DNA from: Streptomyces aculeolatus
Lineage (GTDB): Bacteria > Actinomycetota > Actinomycetes > Streptomycetales > Streptomycetaceae
Reading direction: 5' to 3'
Assembly: GCF_020400605.1 (NCBI RefSeq)
Contig: NZ_JAINRD010000008.1
Coordinates: 226,256-290,255, forward strand
Length of the DNA: 64,000 nt
The first letter of the stretch is position 1. Each line of letters starts with the position of its first letter. The notes below the pieces were generated by a model. The model did no database searches. It was not told the DNA's origin and saw only the letters and a program-made list of their open reading frames with translations. Positions 35,326-43,952 of this stretch are shown here, piece after piece. The translations under genes and the position numbers were made by a program.

Positions 35326-36282
35326 TCACTGGACGTCGTACGCCGCAAGCGCCTTGACCGCCGCGTCCCGCGCGCTGTCCGCCAGGTCCCCCGGCGCGAC
35401 GATCCGCCCGTCCCGCCCCAGCCGCAGCGCCAGCCGGCGCAGCGAAGCCGGGTCCGGCGCGCGCAGCGAGATCCGCAGGCCGCCGTCGGGCAGCTCCTCC
35501 GCGCTGTCGTGCGGGTAGTACTCGGCGACCCAACGGCCGCCCGGGCCCACCTCGATGACGACCTCCGGGTCCTCCGCGGACGGCTGGACGATGCCCTCCG
35601 ACAGGTCGCGCAGCTCGACGGGCGGCGGGTCGGCCGGGGCGTCGAGGATCCGGATCGCGGCGACCCGGTCGAGCCGGAACGTACGCCGCGCCTCCGACAG
35701 CCGGCACCACGCCTCCACGTACGTGTGCCCGACGGAGACGAGCCGGATCGGGTCGATCTCCCGCTCGGTCAGCTCGTCCCGTGACGGCGAGTAGTACCGC
35801 AGCCACAGCCGGCGCCGCTCCGAGATGGCCCGGTCCACTTCGGCGAAGACACCACCCTCGGACTCGAACGTCACCGAAAGGCTGGAGCTGGCCGCCGCCG
35901 ACTCACCGGCCGCGGCCTCCAGCTTCGCGGTGGCCCGCAGCAGTGCCTGCCGGTCGCCGGCCCGCAGTCCGGGCAAAGTGGCCACTGCCCGGGCCGCCAC
36001 CAGCAGGGCGGTGGCCTCGTCCGCGGCCAGTCGCAGCGGCTCGCCGGTGCCGGTGGACTCGGGATTGCGGAACCAGATGCGCTCGCCGTCGGTGTCGATG
36101 TCGAGGAGGTCGCCGCCGCGGAAGCTCGTCCCGCACATGGGCAGCACGTCCAGGTCGGAGATCAGCTCGTCCTCGGTGACGCCGAAGGCGCGGGCGACGT
36201 CCGAGAGGTACGCGCCGTTGCGCTCGCTCAGATACGTCACCAGCGACAGCATCCGCCTGGTCTGGTCGATGGCACTGGCCAC
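35326..36282 (-). CDS. pafC: PafC, WYL-domain transcriptional regulator
   Basis: A 318-aa regulator: an N-terminal HTH (SAIDQTRRMLSLVTYLSERNGAYLSDVARAFGVTEDELISDLDVL), a WYL domain (ISERRRLWLRYYSPSRDELTEREIDPIRLVSVGHTYVEAWCRLSEARRTFRLDRVAAI) and a C-terminal WCX extension. With PafB it forms a heterodimer that activates many DNA-damage genes independently of LexA/RecA in mycobacteria; single-stranded DNA binding by the WYL domain is the reported trigger. The GTG 36282 lies 17 bp after pafB. The gene pair is a standard part of the Pup-proteasome neighbourhood. Confidence 0.9.
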   Translation of the reverse strand: MASAIDQTRRMLSLVTYLSERNGAYLSDVARAFGVTEDELISDLDVLPMCGTSFRGGDLLDIDTDGERIWFRNPESTGTGEPLRLAADEATALLVAARAVATLPGLRAGDRQALLRATAKLEAAAGESAAASSSLSVTFESEGGVFAEVDRAISERRRLWLRYYSPSRDELTEREIDPIRLVSVGHTYVEAWCRLSEARRTFRLDRVAAIRILDAPADPPPVELRDLSEGIVQPSAEDPEVVIEVGPGGRWVAEYYPHDSAEELPDGGLRISLRAPDPASLRRLALRLGRDGRIVAPGDLADSARDAAVKALAAYDVQ

Positions 36283-36299
36283 TGCTCCCCCGCTCCCCC

Positions 36300-37316
36300 T
36301 CAGCCCTTGGCCACGGCGCGCAGCCGGTCGATGACGTCGGCCCGCAGCTCGGTGGGCTCCAGAACGACCACGTCGGGCCCGAACTCCACCAGCCAGGCGT
36401 CGAGTCCGTGCCCGTACGGGATCTCCAGCTCGTCCCAGCCGGGCAGCACGGCCTCGCGGATCCCGTACGCGCGGGCGCGCAGCGGGTAGCCGGCGCCGGC
36501 GCGCAGCCGGATCAGCGCCGAGCGGTCGGCGCTCTCGCCGGCCCAGCGCTCGACGGTCTCGCGTACGGTCACGCGGTCCGGCACCTCGGCGGTGAAGCCG
36601 CGGCCGCGGTTGCGGACCCGGCCGGTGATGCGCGAGAGCCGGAAGACCCGCTCGGCGTCGCGGCCGCGGTCGTGGCCGACGAGGTACCAGTGGCCCCGCC
36701 AGCACTCCAATTGCCACGGCTCCACGTGCCGGTCCTCCGGGCGGGCCGCATTGGCCTTGCGGTACGGGAAGACCACGGGCCGGCGGTCGCGGCAGGCCAG
36801 CATCAGCGGCTCGAACGCCGCCTCACGTACCGGAATCCTCGGCTCCAAGGCGCTGACCTGCTCTGCTGCGCCCGTCTCGGGGTCGTCGGCGGCCCCGGCG
36901 AGCGGCATCCCGGCGGCGCGGAGCTTCTGCAGCGCCCCGCTGGCCGCGCCCGCGAGCCGGGCCTGCTGCCAGACTTTCGCGGCCACTCCGAGTGCGGCGG
37001 CCTCCTCGGCGTCCAGGGTGACGGGCGGCAGCCGGTTGTTGTCGCGGCGCGCCAGATAGCCGGGCTCGCCGTCCAGGCTCTCGACGGTGTCGATGACCAT
37101 CCCCAGCTCGCGCAGGTCGTCCTTGTCCCGCTCGAACATCCGGTTGAAGGCGTCCTCACCCGAGGTGTCGGAGCCGAAGGCCGTCCCGCGGCCGGGCCCG
37201 AAAGCCTCCACGTACGCCTCGATGGACGTGCGCAGCTCACGCTTGCTGAGCGGGCGGCCGGTGCCGAGCAGGCACAGCGCCAGGCACATCAGCCGCTCCG
37301 CCTTGGCGATCGCCAT
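36300..37316 (-). CDS. pafB: PafB, WYL-domain transcriptional regulator
   Basis: A 338-aa partner of PafC: an N-terminal HTH (AKAERLMCLALCLLGTGRPLSKRELRTSI ... FNRMFERDKDDLRELGMVIDTV), the WYL domain (ACRDRRPVVFPYRKANAARPEDRHVEPWQLECWRGHWYLVGHDRGRDAERVFRLSRI) and a WCX region. ATG 37316 is preceded by AGGAG at 9 nt; the longer open frame to 37436 lacks conservation-like sequence. pafB and pafC are adjacent and presumably co-transcribed, giving the obligate heterodimer. Confidence 0.9.
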   Translation of the reverse strand: MAIAKAERLMCLALCLLGTGRPLSKRELRTSIEAYVEAFGPGRGTAFGSDTSGEDAFNRMFERDKDDLRELGMVIDTVESLDGEPGYLARRDNNRLPPVTLDAEEAAALGVAAKVWQQARLAGAASGALQKLRAAGMPLAGAADDPETGAAEQVSALEPRIPVREAAFEPLMLACRDRRPVVFPYRKANAARPEDRHVEPWQLECWRGHWYLVGHDRGRDAERVFRLSRITGRVRNRGRGFTAEVPDRVTVRETVERWAGESADRSALIRLRAGAGYPLRARAYGIREAVLPGWDELEIPYGHGLDAWLVEFGPDVVVLEPTELRADVIDRLRAVAKG

Positions 37317-37442
37317 CGAGGGGGTCTCCTTATTGCGCGTCCGGCGCGGCGCTCGGCCGCCGCCGGCGACCGTCGTCCGCACGTGTCGCTGGTGTTCGCA
37401 GATGACGACCGTACTCCGCCTGGGCCCGGCGGCCAAAGCGAA

Positions 37443-37466
37443 GGCCCCCGCCTTGCGGCGAGGGCC
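37443..37466 (-). terminator. hairpin terminator after the FKBP gene
   Basis: GGCCCCCGCC and GGCGAGGGCC (one mismatch) enclose a 4-nt loop 35-59 nt past the FKBP stop, followed on the minus strand by TTCGCTTTGG. It separates the FKBP gene from pafB. Confidence 0.7.
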
Positions 37467-37501
37467 CTGCGCTCTGCTTGGTGCGGACGGTGCCGCCGGC
37501 G

Positions 37502-37876
37502 TCAGACCGCGACCAGGTCGCAGACGAAGATCAGCGTCTCGCCCGGCTTGATCCGGCCGCCGCCGGCGCCGGCCTCGCCGTAGGCCAGGTTCGGCGGGAT
37601 GGTCAGCCGGCGCCTGCCGCCGACCTTCATGCCCGCCACGCCCTGGTCCCAGCCGGGGATGACCTGGCCGGCACCGAGCTGGAACTGCAGCGGCTTGCCG
37701 CGGTTCCAGCTCGCGTCGAACTCCTCGCCGCTGGAGAAGGCGACGCCGACGTAGTGGACGGAGACGGTGTCACCGGCCTTCGCGACGGGCCCTTCGCCCT
37801 CCCACAGGTCCTGGACCTCCAGGTCGGCCGGCGGCGGGCCTTCGGGGAAGTCGACCTCGGGCTTGTCGATGCTCAC
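37502..37876 (-). CDS. FKBP-type peptidyl-prolyl isomerase (cytoplasmic)
   Basis: A 124-aa single-domain FKBP: VSVHYVGVAFSSGEEFDASWNRGKPLQFQLGAGQVIPGWDQGVAGMKVGGRRRLTIPPNLAYGEAG ... TLIFVCDLVAV retains the hydrophobic pocket residues of active FKBPs. No signal peptide. It catalyses prolyl cis-trans isomerisation. It sits next to a second, lipoprotein FKBP; the two probably arose by duplication and serve the cytoplasm and cell surface respectively. Confidence 0.93.
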   Translation of the reverse strand: MSIDKPEVDFPEGPPPADLEVQDLWEGEGPVAKAGDTVSVHYVGVAFSSGEEFDASWNRGKPLQFQLGAGQVIPGWDQGVAGMKVGGRRRLTIPPNLAYGEAGAGGGRIKPGETLIFVCDLVAV

Positions 37877-37987
37877 GGAAGAACTCCTCGCGCATGGATG
37901 GGGGTGAGTGGGCTGCCAAGTCTCGCAGACACCCCGGACGCCCCGCGTCGCGGGCCGCAGGACCGGACCGGCCGCGCGGACCGCAGC

Positions 37988-38995
37988 TCAGACGGTGCCG
38001 AGGATGTCGACGACGAAGACCAGCGTCTTCTTCTCCAGCTCGTGGCCCTTGGACTTGCCGTAGCCCAGGTCCGGCGGGATGACCAGCAGCACCCGGTCGC
38101 CTACCTTCTTGCCGACCAGCGCCTTGTCCCAGCCCTCGACGACCGAGCCGGTGCCGATCTGGAAGGTGGCCGCGCCGGCGTTGTCCCAGGAGGCGTCGAA
38201 CTTCTTGCCGTCCTCCCAGGCGTAGCCGGTGTACTGGGCGACGAGCCCCTGGCCGGCCTCGACCTCGGCGCCCTTGCCCTTGATGAGGACCTGCTCCTCC
38301 AGCTCCTTCGGGGCGTCCGCGCCGTCCGGGATGGTGATCTTCGCGGCCTTGCCCGCGGGGATCTCGATCTCCGGCATGCCGTCGCGCGGCTCGGCGGACT
38401 CGCCCTTCAGCTCGGCCTTGGGGTCGACCTTCCCGGCGCCGGCGACGTCGATGACCCAGACCAGGCCGTCGCTCTTCTTGATGCCCGACTCGGGGTTGAG
38501 GCTCTCGCCGACGAGCGCGCCCGCGGTGCCCTCGACCAGCAGGCGGCTGCCCACCGTGTGGCCCTCGACGGAGTCGAGGACGTCCGGCGGCAGCGACTGG
38601 TTCGGCTCGCCGACCTTGCCCATGAGCTGCTGGTGCACGGCGCCCGCGCCCTGCCGGCCGCCGCCCCCCGCGGCCTGCGCCGCCCAGGTGCTGCCCAGGT
38701 CCTGGTCGTCCTTCATGGTCTTGCCGGCGAAGTCCAGCCGGACCTGGTCGCCCTTGCCGACCTTGGCGCCGTCGCCCTCGCTGAGGACCTTGACGACGGG
38801 CTCGTCGGACGCCTTGGCGTCGTCCGGTACGTCGAACTTCGGCTCCTTGCCGAAGGCACCCGTGACCTTGGTCACGGCGGCGCCCTTGCCCCCGTTGTCG
38901 GAATCGGAGGAGTCCTCGGAGCCACAGGCCGCGGCGAACAGCAGGGCGGGCACGACGAGGGCCGCCCCCATGCGGGTCAATTTGCGATGTGTCAT
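37988..38995 (-). CDS. FKBP-type peptidyl-prolyl isomerase lipoprotein with two domains
   Basis: A 335-aa surface lipoprotein: signal peptide with lipobox FAAAC (about residues 20-24), a Ser/Asp-rich linker, a degenerate FKBP-like domain (about 80-190, lacking several pocket residues) and a C-terminal FKBP domain (LVAQYTGYAWEDGKKFDASWDNAGAATFQIGTGSVVEGWDKALVGKKVGDRVLLVIPPDLGYG). It probably assists folding of exported proteins. It lies between pafA and the cytoplasmic FKBP gene, each with its own intergenic spacer. Confidence 0.9.
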   Translation of the reverse strand: MTHRKLTRMGAALVVPALLFAAACGSEDSSDSDNGGKGAAVTKVTGAFGKEPKFDVPDDAKASDEPVVKVLSEGDGAKVGKGDQVRLDFAGKTMKDDQDLGSTWAAQAAGGGGRQGAGAVHQQLMGKVGEPNQSLPPDVLDSVEGHTVGSRLLVEGTAGALVGESLNPESGIKKSDGLVWVIDVAGAGKVDPKAELKGESAEPRDGMPEIEIPAGKAAKITIPDGADAPKELEEQVLIKGKGAEVEAGQGLVAQYTGYAWEDGKKFDASWDNAGAATFQIGTGSVVEGWDKALVGKKVGDRVLLVIPPDLGYGKSKGHELEKKTLVFVVDILGTV

Positions 38996-39098
38996 GAGTC
39001 CAACTCGTGTAGGGGGTCCGGGCAGCTCCGGCCACTCTACGGCCTTCGCGCCCGGATCCCCGTCATCACATCGGTCCCGTCCACACCGCGCGCCCCGC

Positions 39099-40460
39099 CT
39101 ACATTCCGGCGATCAGCTTTTCCACCCGGTCGTCCACGGAGCGGAACGGATCCTTGCACAGCACGGTCCGCTGCGCCTGGTCGTTCAGCTTCAGGTGCAC
39201 CCAGTCCACCGTGAAGTCCCGGCGCTGCTCCTGCGCCCGGCGGATGAAGTCGCCGCGCAGCCGGGCGCGGGTGGTCTGCGGCGGGACCGACTTGGCCTCG
39301 AAGATCTTCAGGTCGTTGCAGACCCGGGCGGCCTGGCCCCGCTTCTCCAGCAGGTAGTACAGCCCGCGGCGGCGGTGGATGTCGTGGTAGGCGAGGTCTA
39401 TCTGCGCGATCCGGGGGTGGGAGAGGGTGATGTTGTTCTTCGCCCGGTAGCGCTCGATGAGCTGGTGCTTCATCACCCAGTCGATCTCCGTGCCGACCTT
39501 GGCGAGGTCCTGGGAGCGGATCGCCTCCAGGGTGCGGCCCCACAGCTCCAGGACCTGCTCGACGACACCGGTGCGGATGCCCCGGCGGTCCACGAAGTCC
39601 ACGGCCTTCTCGTAGTACTCCTGCTGGACCTCCAGCGCGGACGCCTCGCGCCCGCTGGCGAGCCGCACCTTGCGCTGCCCGGTCATGTCGTGGCTGACCT
39701 CGCGGATGGCCCGGATCGGGTTCTCCAGGGTCAGGTCACGCATCACCGTGCCGGCCTCGATCATGCGCAGCACGAGGTCGGTGGCGCCGACCTTGAGCAG
39801 CATGGTCGTCTCGGACATGTTGGAGTCGCCGACGATGACGTGCAGCCGGCGGTAGCGCTCGGCGTCGGCGTGCGGCTCGTCGCGGGTGTTGATGATCGGC
39901 CGGGAGCGCGTCGTGGCGGAGCTGACGCCCTCCCAGATGTGCTCCGCACGCTGGCTGACGCAGTAGACCGCGCCGCGCGGCGTCTGCAGCACCTTGCCGG
40001 CGCCGCAGATGAGCTGCCTGGTGACGAGGAACGGAATGAGGATGTCGGCGAGCCGGGAGAACTCGCCGTGCCTGGCCACCAGGTAGTTCTCGTGGCAGCC
40101 GTAGGAGTTGCCGGCGGAGTCGGTGTTGTTCTTGAAGAGGTAGACGTCGCCGGCGATGCCCTCCTCGTGCAGCCGGCGCTCCGCGTCCACGAGGAGGCCC
40201 TCGAGGATGCGCTCGCCCGCCTTGTCGTGGGTGACCAGCTCGATGACGTTGTCACACTCGGGAGTTGCGTATTCGGGGTGCGAGCCGACGTCCAGGTACA
40301 GGCGTGCGCCGTTACGCAGGAAGACGTTGCTGCTGCGGCCCCAGGAGACGACCCGGCGGAAGAGGTAGCGCGCCACCTCGTCCGGGGACAGGCGGCGCTG
40401 TCCCCGGAACGTGCACGTGACGCCGTACTCGTTCTCAAGCCCGAAAATGCGGCGGTCCAT
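39099..40460 (-). CDS. pafA: Pup ligase PafA
   Basis: A 453-aa carboxylate-amine ligase of the GS/gamma-GCS-like superfamily. The N-terminus MDRRIFGLENEYGV carries the catalytic-core glutamates; other motifs are ARLYLDVGSHPEYATPEC (with the conserved Asp), FKNNTDSAGNSYGCHENYL, INTRDEPHADAERYRRLHVIVGDSNMSE and a C-terminal domain. It links the gamma-carboxylate of the Pup C-terminal Glu to substrate lysines. ATG 40460 has no clear Shine-Dalgarno and lies 9 bp after the stop of an MFS gene, suggesting co-transcription and translation coupled to it. Confidence 0.96.
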   Translation of the reverse strand: MDRRIFGLENEYGVTCTFRGQRRLSPDEVARYLFRRVVSWGRSSNVFLRNGARLYLDVGSHPEYATPECDNVIELVTHDKAGERILEGLLVDAERRLHEEGIAGDVYLFKNNTDSAGNSYGCHENYLVARHGEFSRLADILIPFLVTRQLICGAGKVLQTPRGAVYCVSQRAEHIWEGVSSATTRSRPIINTRDEPHADAERYRRLHVIVGDSNMSETTMLLKVGATDLVLRMIEAGTVMRDLTLENPIRAIREVSHDMTGQRKVRLASGREASALEVQQEYYEKAVDFVDRRGIRTGVVEQVLELWGRTLEAIRSQDLAKVGTEIDWVMKHQLIERYRAKNNITLSHPRIAQIDLAYHDIHRRRGLYYLLEKRGQAARVCNDLKIFEAKSVPPQTTRARLRGDFIRRAQEQRRDFTVDWVHLKLNDQAQRTVLCKDPFRSVDDRVEKLIAGM

Positions 40461-40469
40461 GACTGAACA

Positions 40470-41720
40470 TTACGCCTGTCGCTCTGTTTCGAAACCGGGT
40501 GCAGCTCCGCCGATTCGATCTTTTTCGACCGGCCGGGCCGAAGGGCCGGTCCGCGCGAGAACCCGGACGAAGCCGGTCAGCACCAGCAGCGCCGCCGCAC
40601 CGCCGAGTCCGACGACCGCGAAGCCGCCGGTCCCGCCGCCGTGCTCGACCGCGGGACCGCTGATCGCCGTGCCGGCAGCGGCGCCGAAACCGAAGGTCGT
40701 CACCAGCCAGGAGAACGCCTCCGTGGCCGTACCGCGCGGCGCGTGCCGGTCGACGACGACGAAGGAACAGGCGAGCGCGGGGGCGAGGAAGAGGCCCGCG
40801 ACACCGGAGAGCAGGGTCATCGGGACCGTGCCGGGGGTGAGCATCAGCGGCAGGTAGCCGACCGCCAGGCCCGCCAGCAGCAACTGAAGCCGACGCTCGG
40901 CCCGGCCCGGCCACTGCCGGGCACCGTAGACGACGCCGCCGACCAGGGCGCCGGCGCCGAGCGCGGAGAGGAGGTATCCGCCGATGGCGTCGTCGCCGCG
41001 GGCGTCTGCGTACGCGACGGAGGCGACGGCCGTACCGCCGAGGGCGACGCCGACGAAGAAGAAGGCGCCGAGGATCACCAGCAGCCCCGGCGCGCGCAGC
41101 GCCCCCAGCCAGTGCGCCTCGCGCGGCTCGGAGCGCCACCGGCGGGCCGGTGGCGAGAGGACGACCCACAGGGCGCCGAGCACGCCGAGGGCGTTGAGCA
41201 CGAGCAGCGCGGCGGCCTCGGAGCCGGTGGCGACCAGCAGGGTGACGATCAGCGGCGCGACGGCGAACATCACCTCCTGCGCGACGGCGTCCAGCGCGTA
41301 CGCCCCGTGCACCCGGTCCTGTCGCTTGAGGACGCTGGGCCACAGCGCCCGCAGGGCGCCCTCCAGCGGCGGTGTGAAGAGCCCGGCGACCAGGACGGCG
41401 GCGCAGGCCAGCGGCAGCGGGTCGGTGCCCACGACGGCGAACAGGGCCATGCCGGCGGCGGACAGCAGGGCGCTGGGCAGCAGCACGCGCGGCTGGCCGC
41501 GCAGGTCGACGGCGCGGCCGAGGAGCGGCTGCCCGACGGCGGTGGCCAGGCCGTAGCCGCCGGAGAGGACCCCGCCCAGGGTGTACGAGCCGCCCTCGGC
41601 CCGGACGAACAGCACGATCGCGAACGCGGCGGTGGCGTTGGGCAGCCGCCCGATGAGCGTTCCGGCGAGCAGCCGGCCGACGTGTCTGACGCGCAGCAGC
41701 TCGGTGTATCCGCGCAGCAC
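40470..41720 (-). CDS. major facilitator superfamily transporter
   Basis: A 416-aa protein with 12 predicted helices. The N-half has the MFS loop LGRAVDLRGQPRVLLPSALL; other segments are YALDAVAQEVMFAVAPLIVTLLV and VVDRHAPRGTATEAFSWLVTTFGFGAAAGTAISGP, resembling sugar-efflux/drug MFS proteins. The GTG 41720 has GGAGG at 5 nt. It faces a LacI regulator across a 35-bp operator, so its expression is probably induced by that regulator's ligand. Its stop lies 9 bp before pafA. The substrate is unknown. Confidence 0.87.
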   Translation of the reverse strand: MLRGYTELLRVRHVGRLLAGTLIGRLPNATAAFAIVLFVRAEGGSYTLGGVLSGGYGLATAVGQPLLGRAVDLRGQPRVLLPSALLSAAGMALFAVVGTDPLPLACAAVLVAGLFTPPLEGALRALWPSVLKRQDRVHGAYALDAVAQEVMFAVAPLIVTLLVATGSEAAALLVLNALGVLGALWVVLSPPARRWRSEPREAHWLGALRAPGLLVILGAFFFVGVALGGTAVASVAYADARGDDAIGGYLLSALGAGALVGGVVYGARQWPGRAERRLQLLLAGLAVGYLPLMLTPGTVPMTLLSGVAGLFLAPALACSFVVVDRHAPRGTATEAFSWLVTTFGFGAAAGTAISGPAVEHGGGTGGFAVVGLGGAAALLVLTGFVRVLARTGPSARPVEKDRIGGAAPGFETERQA

Positions 41721-41741
41721 TGGCCCTCCCGAGACGCTGAA

Positions 41742-41776
41742 GTGTTACGTATAACGTCGTAGGTTATACGTAACAC
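41742..41776. promoter_or_regulatory. LacI operator: perfect 14-bp inverted repeat
   Basis: GTGTTACGTATAAC (41742-41755) and GTTATACGTAACAC (41763-41776) are exact reverse complements around a 7-bp spacer. Each arm also contains its own dyad (GTTA-N4-TAAC), so the site may bind two dimers. It lies 22 bp from the MFS start and 46 bp from the LacI start and should control both. Confidence 0.88.
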
Positions 41777-41821
41777 GGGCGAGGGTCGACCCCGTACGCC
41801 GGAACGGGACGAGGAGGCACC

Positions 41822-42931
41822 ATGCGGGGCGCGCACGAGGACGGAAGGCACGCCGCGGCGCGCACCGGGCCGCCCGAGGCCCGCGAGCCGGCCCCGCGGT
41901 CCGCCGCCGGCCGCGGCGGCGGCGTCACCAGCCGCGACGTCGCCCGCGCCGCGGGCGTCTCCCAGGCGGCCGTCTCCCTCGTCCTCGGCGACAAGTGGCG
42001 CGGCCGCGTCTCCGCCGCCAAGGCCGACGCCGTCCGCGCCGCCGCCCGCGAACTGGACTACCGCCCCAACGCCGCCGCCCGCACCCTGCGCACGGGCGGC
42101 ACCCGCACCGCGCTCCTCGTCGTCCCCGCGCTCACCAACGAGTTCTTCGCCGGCGTCCACGCCGGCGCCGCCCGCGCCGCCGCCGCCCACGACTTCGGCG
42201 TGGTGCTCTACCCCTCCCCCGAAGGCATCGGGCCCGCCCGCGACCCCTTCGCCGCCGCCCACACCGCCGTCGACGGCGTCATCGCCTCCTCCATGGCCAC
42301 CGACGCCGTACGGGCCCTGCGCGCCGGCGGACTGCCGCTCGTCATGCTCGACAGCGACCCGGCGGACGCCGGCGCCGTCGCCACCGTCAACGCCGACGTC
42401 GCCGACGGCATGCGCCAGGTCGCCCGGCACCTGCTCGAACTGGGCCACCGGCGGATCACCCACCTCGCCGCGGCCATAGACTCCTGGACCTTCACCGCCC
42501 GCGGCCGCGCCCTGGCCGACGCGCTGATCGCCGTGCCCGGCGCCCGGCTGCGCACCGAGCCCGCCGAACTGTCCGTCGCCGGCGGGCTGGCGGCGGCGCA
42601 GCGCGCCCTGGCGGGCCCGGCCGCCGCCCGGCCCACCGCGCTGGTCTGCGACGACGACCTGCTCGCCGCCGGCGCCCTGAAGGCCGTACGGCGCCTCGGG
42701 CTGCGGGTCCCGTACGACGTGTCCGTCACCGGCTTCGACGACCTGGCGCTGGCCACCGCCGTCGAGCCCGAGCTGACCACGGTGCGGCTCCCGGCCGGCA
42801 CCGTGGGCGCGGCCGGCATGACGGCGCTGCTCGACGCCGTCGCGGGCCGCGGCGCGGAGAGCACGACGGTCCCGGCCCGGCTGACGGTACGCACCTCCAC
42901 GGCCCCGGCACCGGACGCACAGCGCCGGTGA
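41822..42931 (+). CDS. LacI-family transcriptional regulator
   Basis: A 369-aa LacI/GalR repressor. After a basic, Pro/Ala-rich extension of about 34 residues comes the HTH and hinge (VTSRDVARAAGVSQAAVSLVLGDKWRGRVSAAKADAVRAAARELDYRPNAAARTLRTG), then the periplasmic-binding-like sensor domain (ALLVVPALTNEFFAGVHAGA; DGVIASSM; LVMLDSDP; LVCDDDLLAAGALKAVRRLGLRVPYDVSVTGFDDLALATAVEPELTTV). ATG follows GAGGAGG. It is divergent from the MFS gene with the shared operator at 41742-41776; the ligand is unknown. Confidence 0.92.
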   Translation: MRGAHEDGRHAAARTGPPEAREPAPRSAAGRGGGVTSRDVARAAGVSQAAVSLVLGDKWRGRVSAAKADAVRAAARELDYRPNAAARTLRTGGTRTALLVVPALTNEFFAGVHAGAARAAAAHDFGVVLYPSPEGIGPARDPFAAAHTAVDGVIASSMATDAVRALRAGGLPLVMLDSDPADAGAVATVNADVADGMRQVARHLLELGHRRITHLAAAIDSWTFTARGRALADALIAVPGARLRTEPAELSVAGGLAAAQRALAGPAAARPTALVCDDDLLAAGALKAVRRLGLRVPYDVSVTGFDDLALATAVEPELTTVRLPAGTVGAAGMTALLDAVAGRGAESTTVPARLTVRTSTAPAPDAQRR

Positions 42932-43021
42932 CGGGGAGCGGACATCCGGACGGGGCGGCCGGTTTCGGCAGCGGGTTGCCGGGGACGACGGGCCCGCCTC
43001 CGGCGGGTCCGGACACGACGA

Positions 43022-43049
43022 CGGGCGGGCCCGTCTCTGGGCCCGCCCG
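43022..43049. terminator. bidirectional terminator, 11-bp stem
   Basis: CGGGCGGGCCC and GGGCCCGCCCG enclose GTCTCT. It lies between the convergent LacI gene (stop 42931) and prcA (stop 43068), ending transcription from both. Confidence 0.82.
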
Positions 43050-43067
43050 GTCGACGCCGTACTTCTG

Positions 43068-43898
43068 CTACTTCTTCTTCTTGGTGCCGGAGCCGCCCTC
43101 GGGCTTCTCCGCCGCGGCGTCCTTGTCCGACTCGGCGGCCTCGGCGGCCTCGGCTCCCTCGGCGTCGTCCGCGCCGGCGGCGCCCGCAGCGCCGTCGCCG
43201 TCCTCCTCCAGCAGCCGGGAGAGCTGACTGCCCAGAATCCGGCGGAACTTCCGCTGCTGCGGCCGGTTGCGGTCCAGGACCGCGACCTCCAGCTGCTTCG
43301 ACGTCAGCTCGCGCTCGCCGCCGTTGTTGTCCCGGGCGAGGGACTCCGCCGCCAGCTTCAGCCCCTCCGCCAGGGTCATGCCCTCGCGGTGCCGCTGATC
43401 GAGATAGCTGCTGATCTGATCGGAATTGCCGCCGACCGCGACCGAACCATGCTCGTCGACGATCGAACCGTCATGCGGCAGCCGGAAGATCTGGTCGTCG
43501 GCGGGGGTCTCCCCCACCTCCGCGACGATCAGCTCCACCTCGTACGGCTTCTCCGCGCCGCTGGAGAAGATCGTGCCGAGTGTCTGCGCGTAGACGTTCG
43601 CGAGGCCGCGGGCCGTGACGTCCTCGCGGTCGTACGTGTACCCGCGCAGATCGGCGTAGCGGACGCCGCCGATCCGCAGGTTCTCGAACTCGTTGTACTT
43701 GCCGACGGCGGCGAAGGCGATCCTGTCGTAGATCTCGCTGACCTTGTGCAGGGCCCGGGACGGGTTCTCGGCGACGAACAGGATGCCGTCGCTGTACTGC
43801 AGCACCACCACGCTGCGCCCGCGCGCGATGCCCTTGCGGGCGTACTCCGCGCGGTCCGCCATGGCCTGCTGGGGTGAGACATAGAACGGTGTCGACAC
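43068..43898 (-). CDS. prcA: 20S proteasome alpha subunit
   Basis: A 276-aa alpha-type subunit: the N-terminus MSTPFYVSPQQAMADRAEYARKGIARGRSVVVLQYSDGILFVAEN is the gating segment and first strands. The core fold continues through KVSEIYDRIAFAAVGKYNEF to SSYLDQRHREGMTLAEGLKLAAESL, with no catalytic Thr. The C-terminal 45 residues are Ala/Glu-rich and end in lysines, probably disordered. Rings of alpha subunits control entry to the chamber and dock the ARC ATPase. GTG start at 43898; 54 bp after prcB, same operon. Confidence 0.95.
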   Translation of the reverse strand: MSTPFYVSPQQAMADRAEYARKGIARGRSVVVLQYSDGILFVAENPSRALHKVSEIYDRIAFAAVGKYNEFENLRIGGVRYADLRGYTYDREDVTARGLANVYAQTLGTIFSSGAEKPYEVELIVAEVGETPADDQIFRLPHDGSIVDEHGSVAVGGNSDQISSYLDQRHREGMTLAEGLKLAAESLARDNNGGERELTSKQLEVAVLDRNRPQQRKFRRILGSQLSRLLEEDGDGAAGAAGADDAEGAEAAEAAESDKDAAAEKPEGGSGTKKKK

Positions 43899-43952
43899 CG
43901 GCTTATCCGTCCCTCTCTGCTCGTTGAGAAATCTCGTGGGGCCGCACGACCG

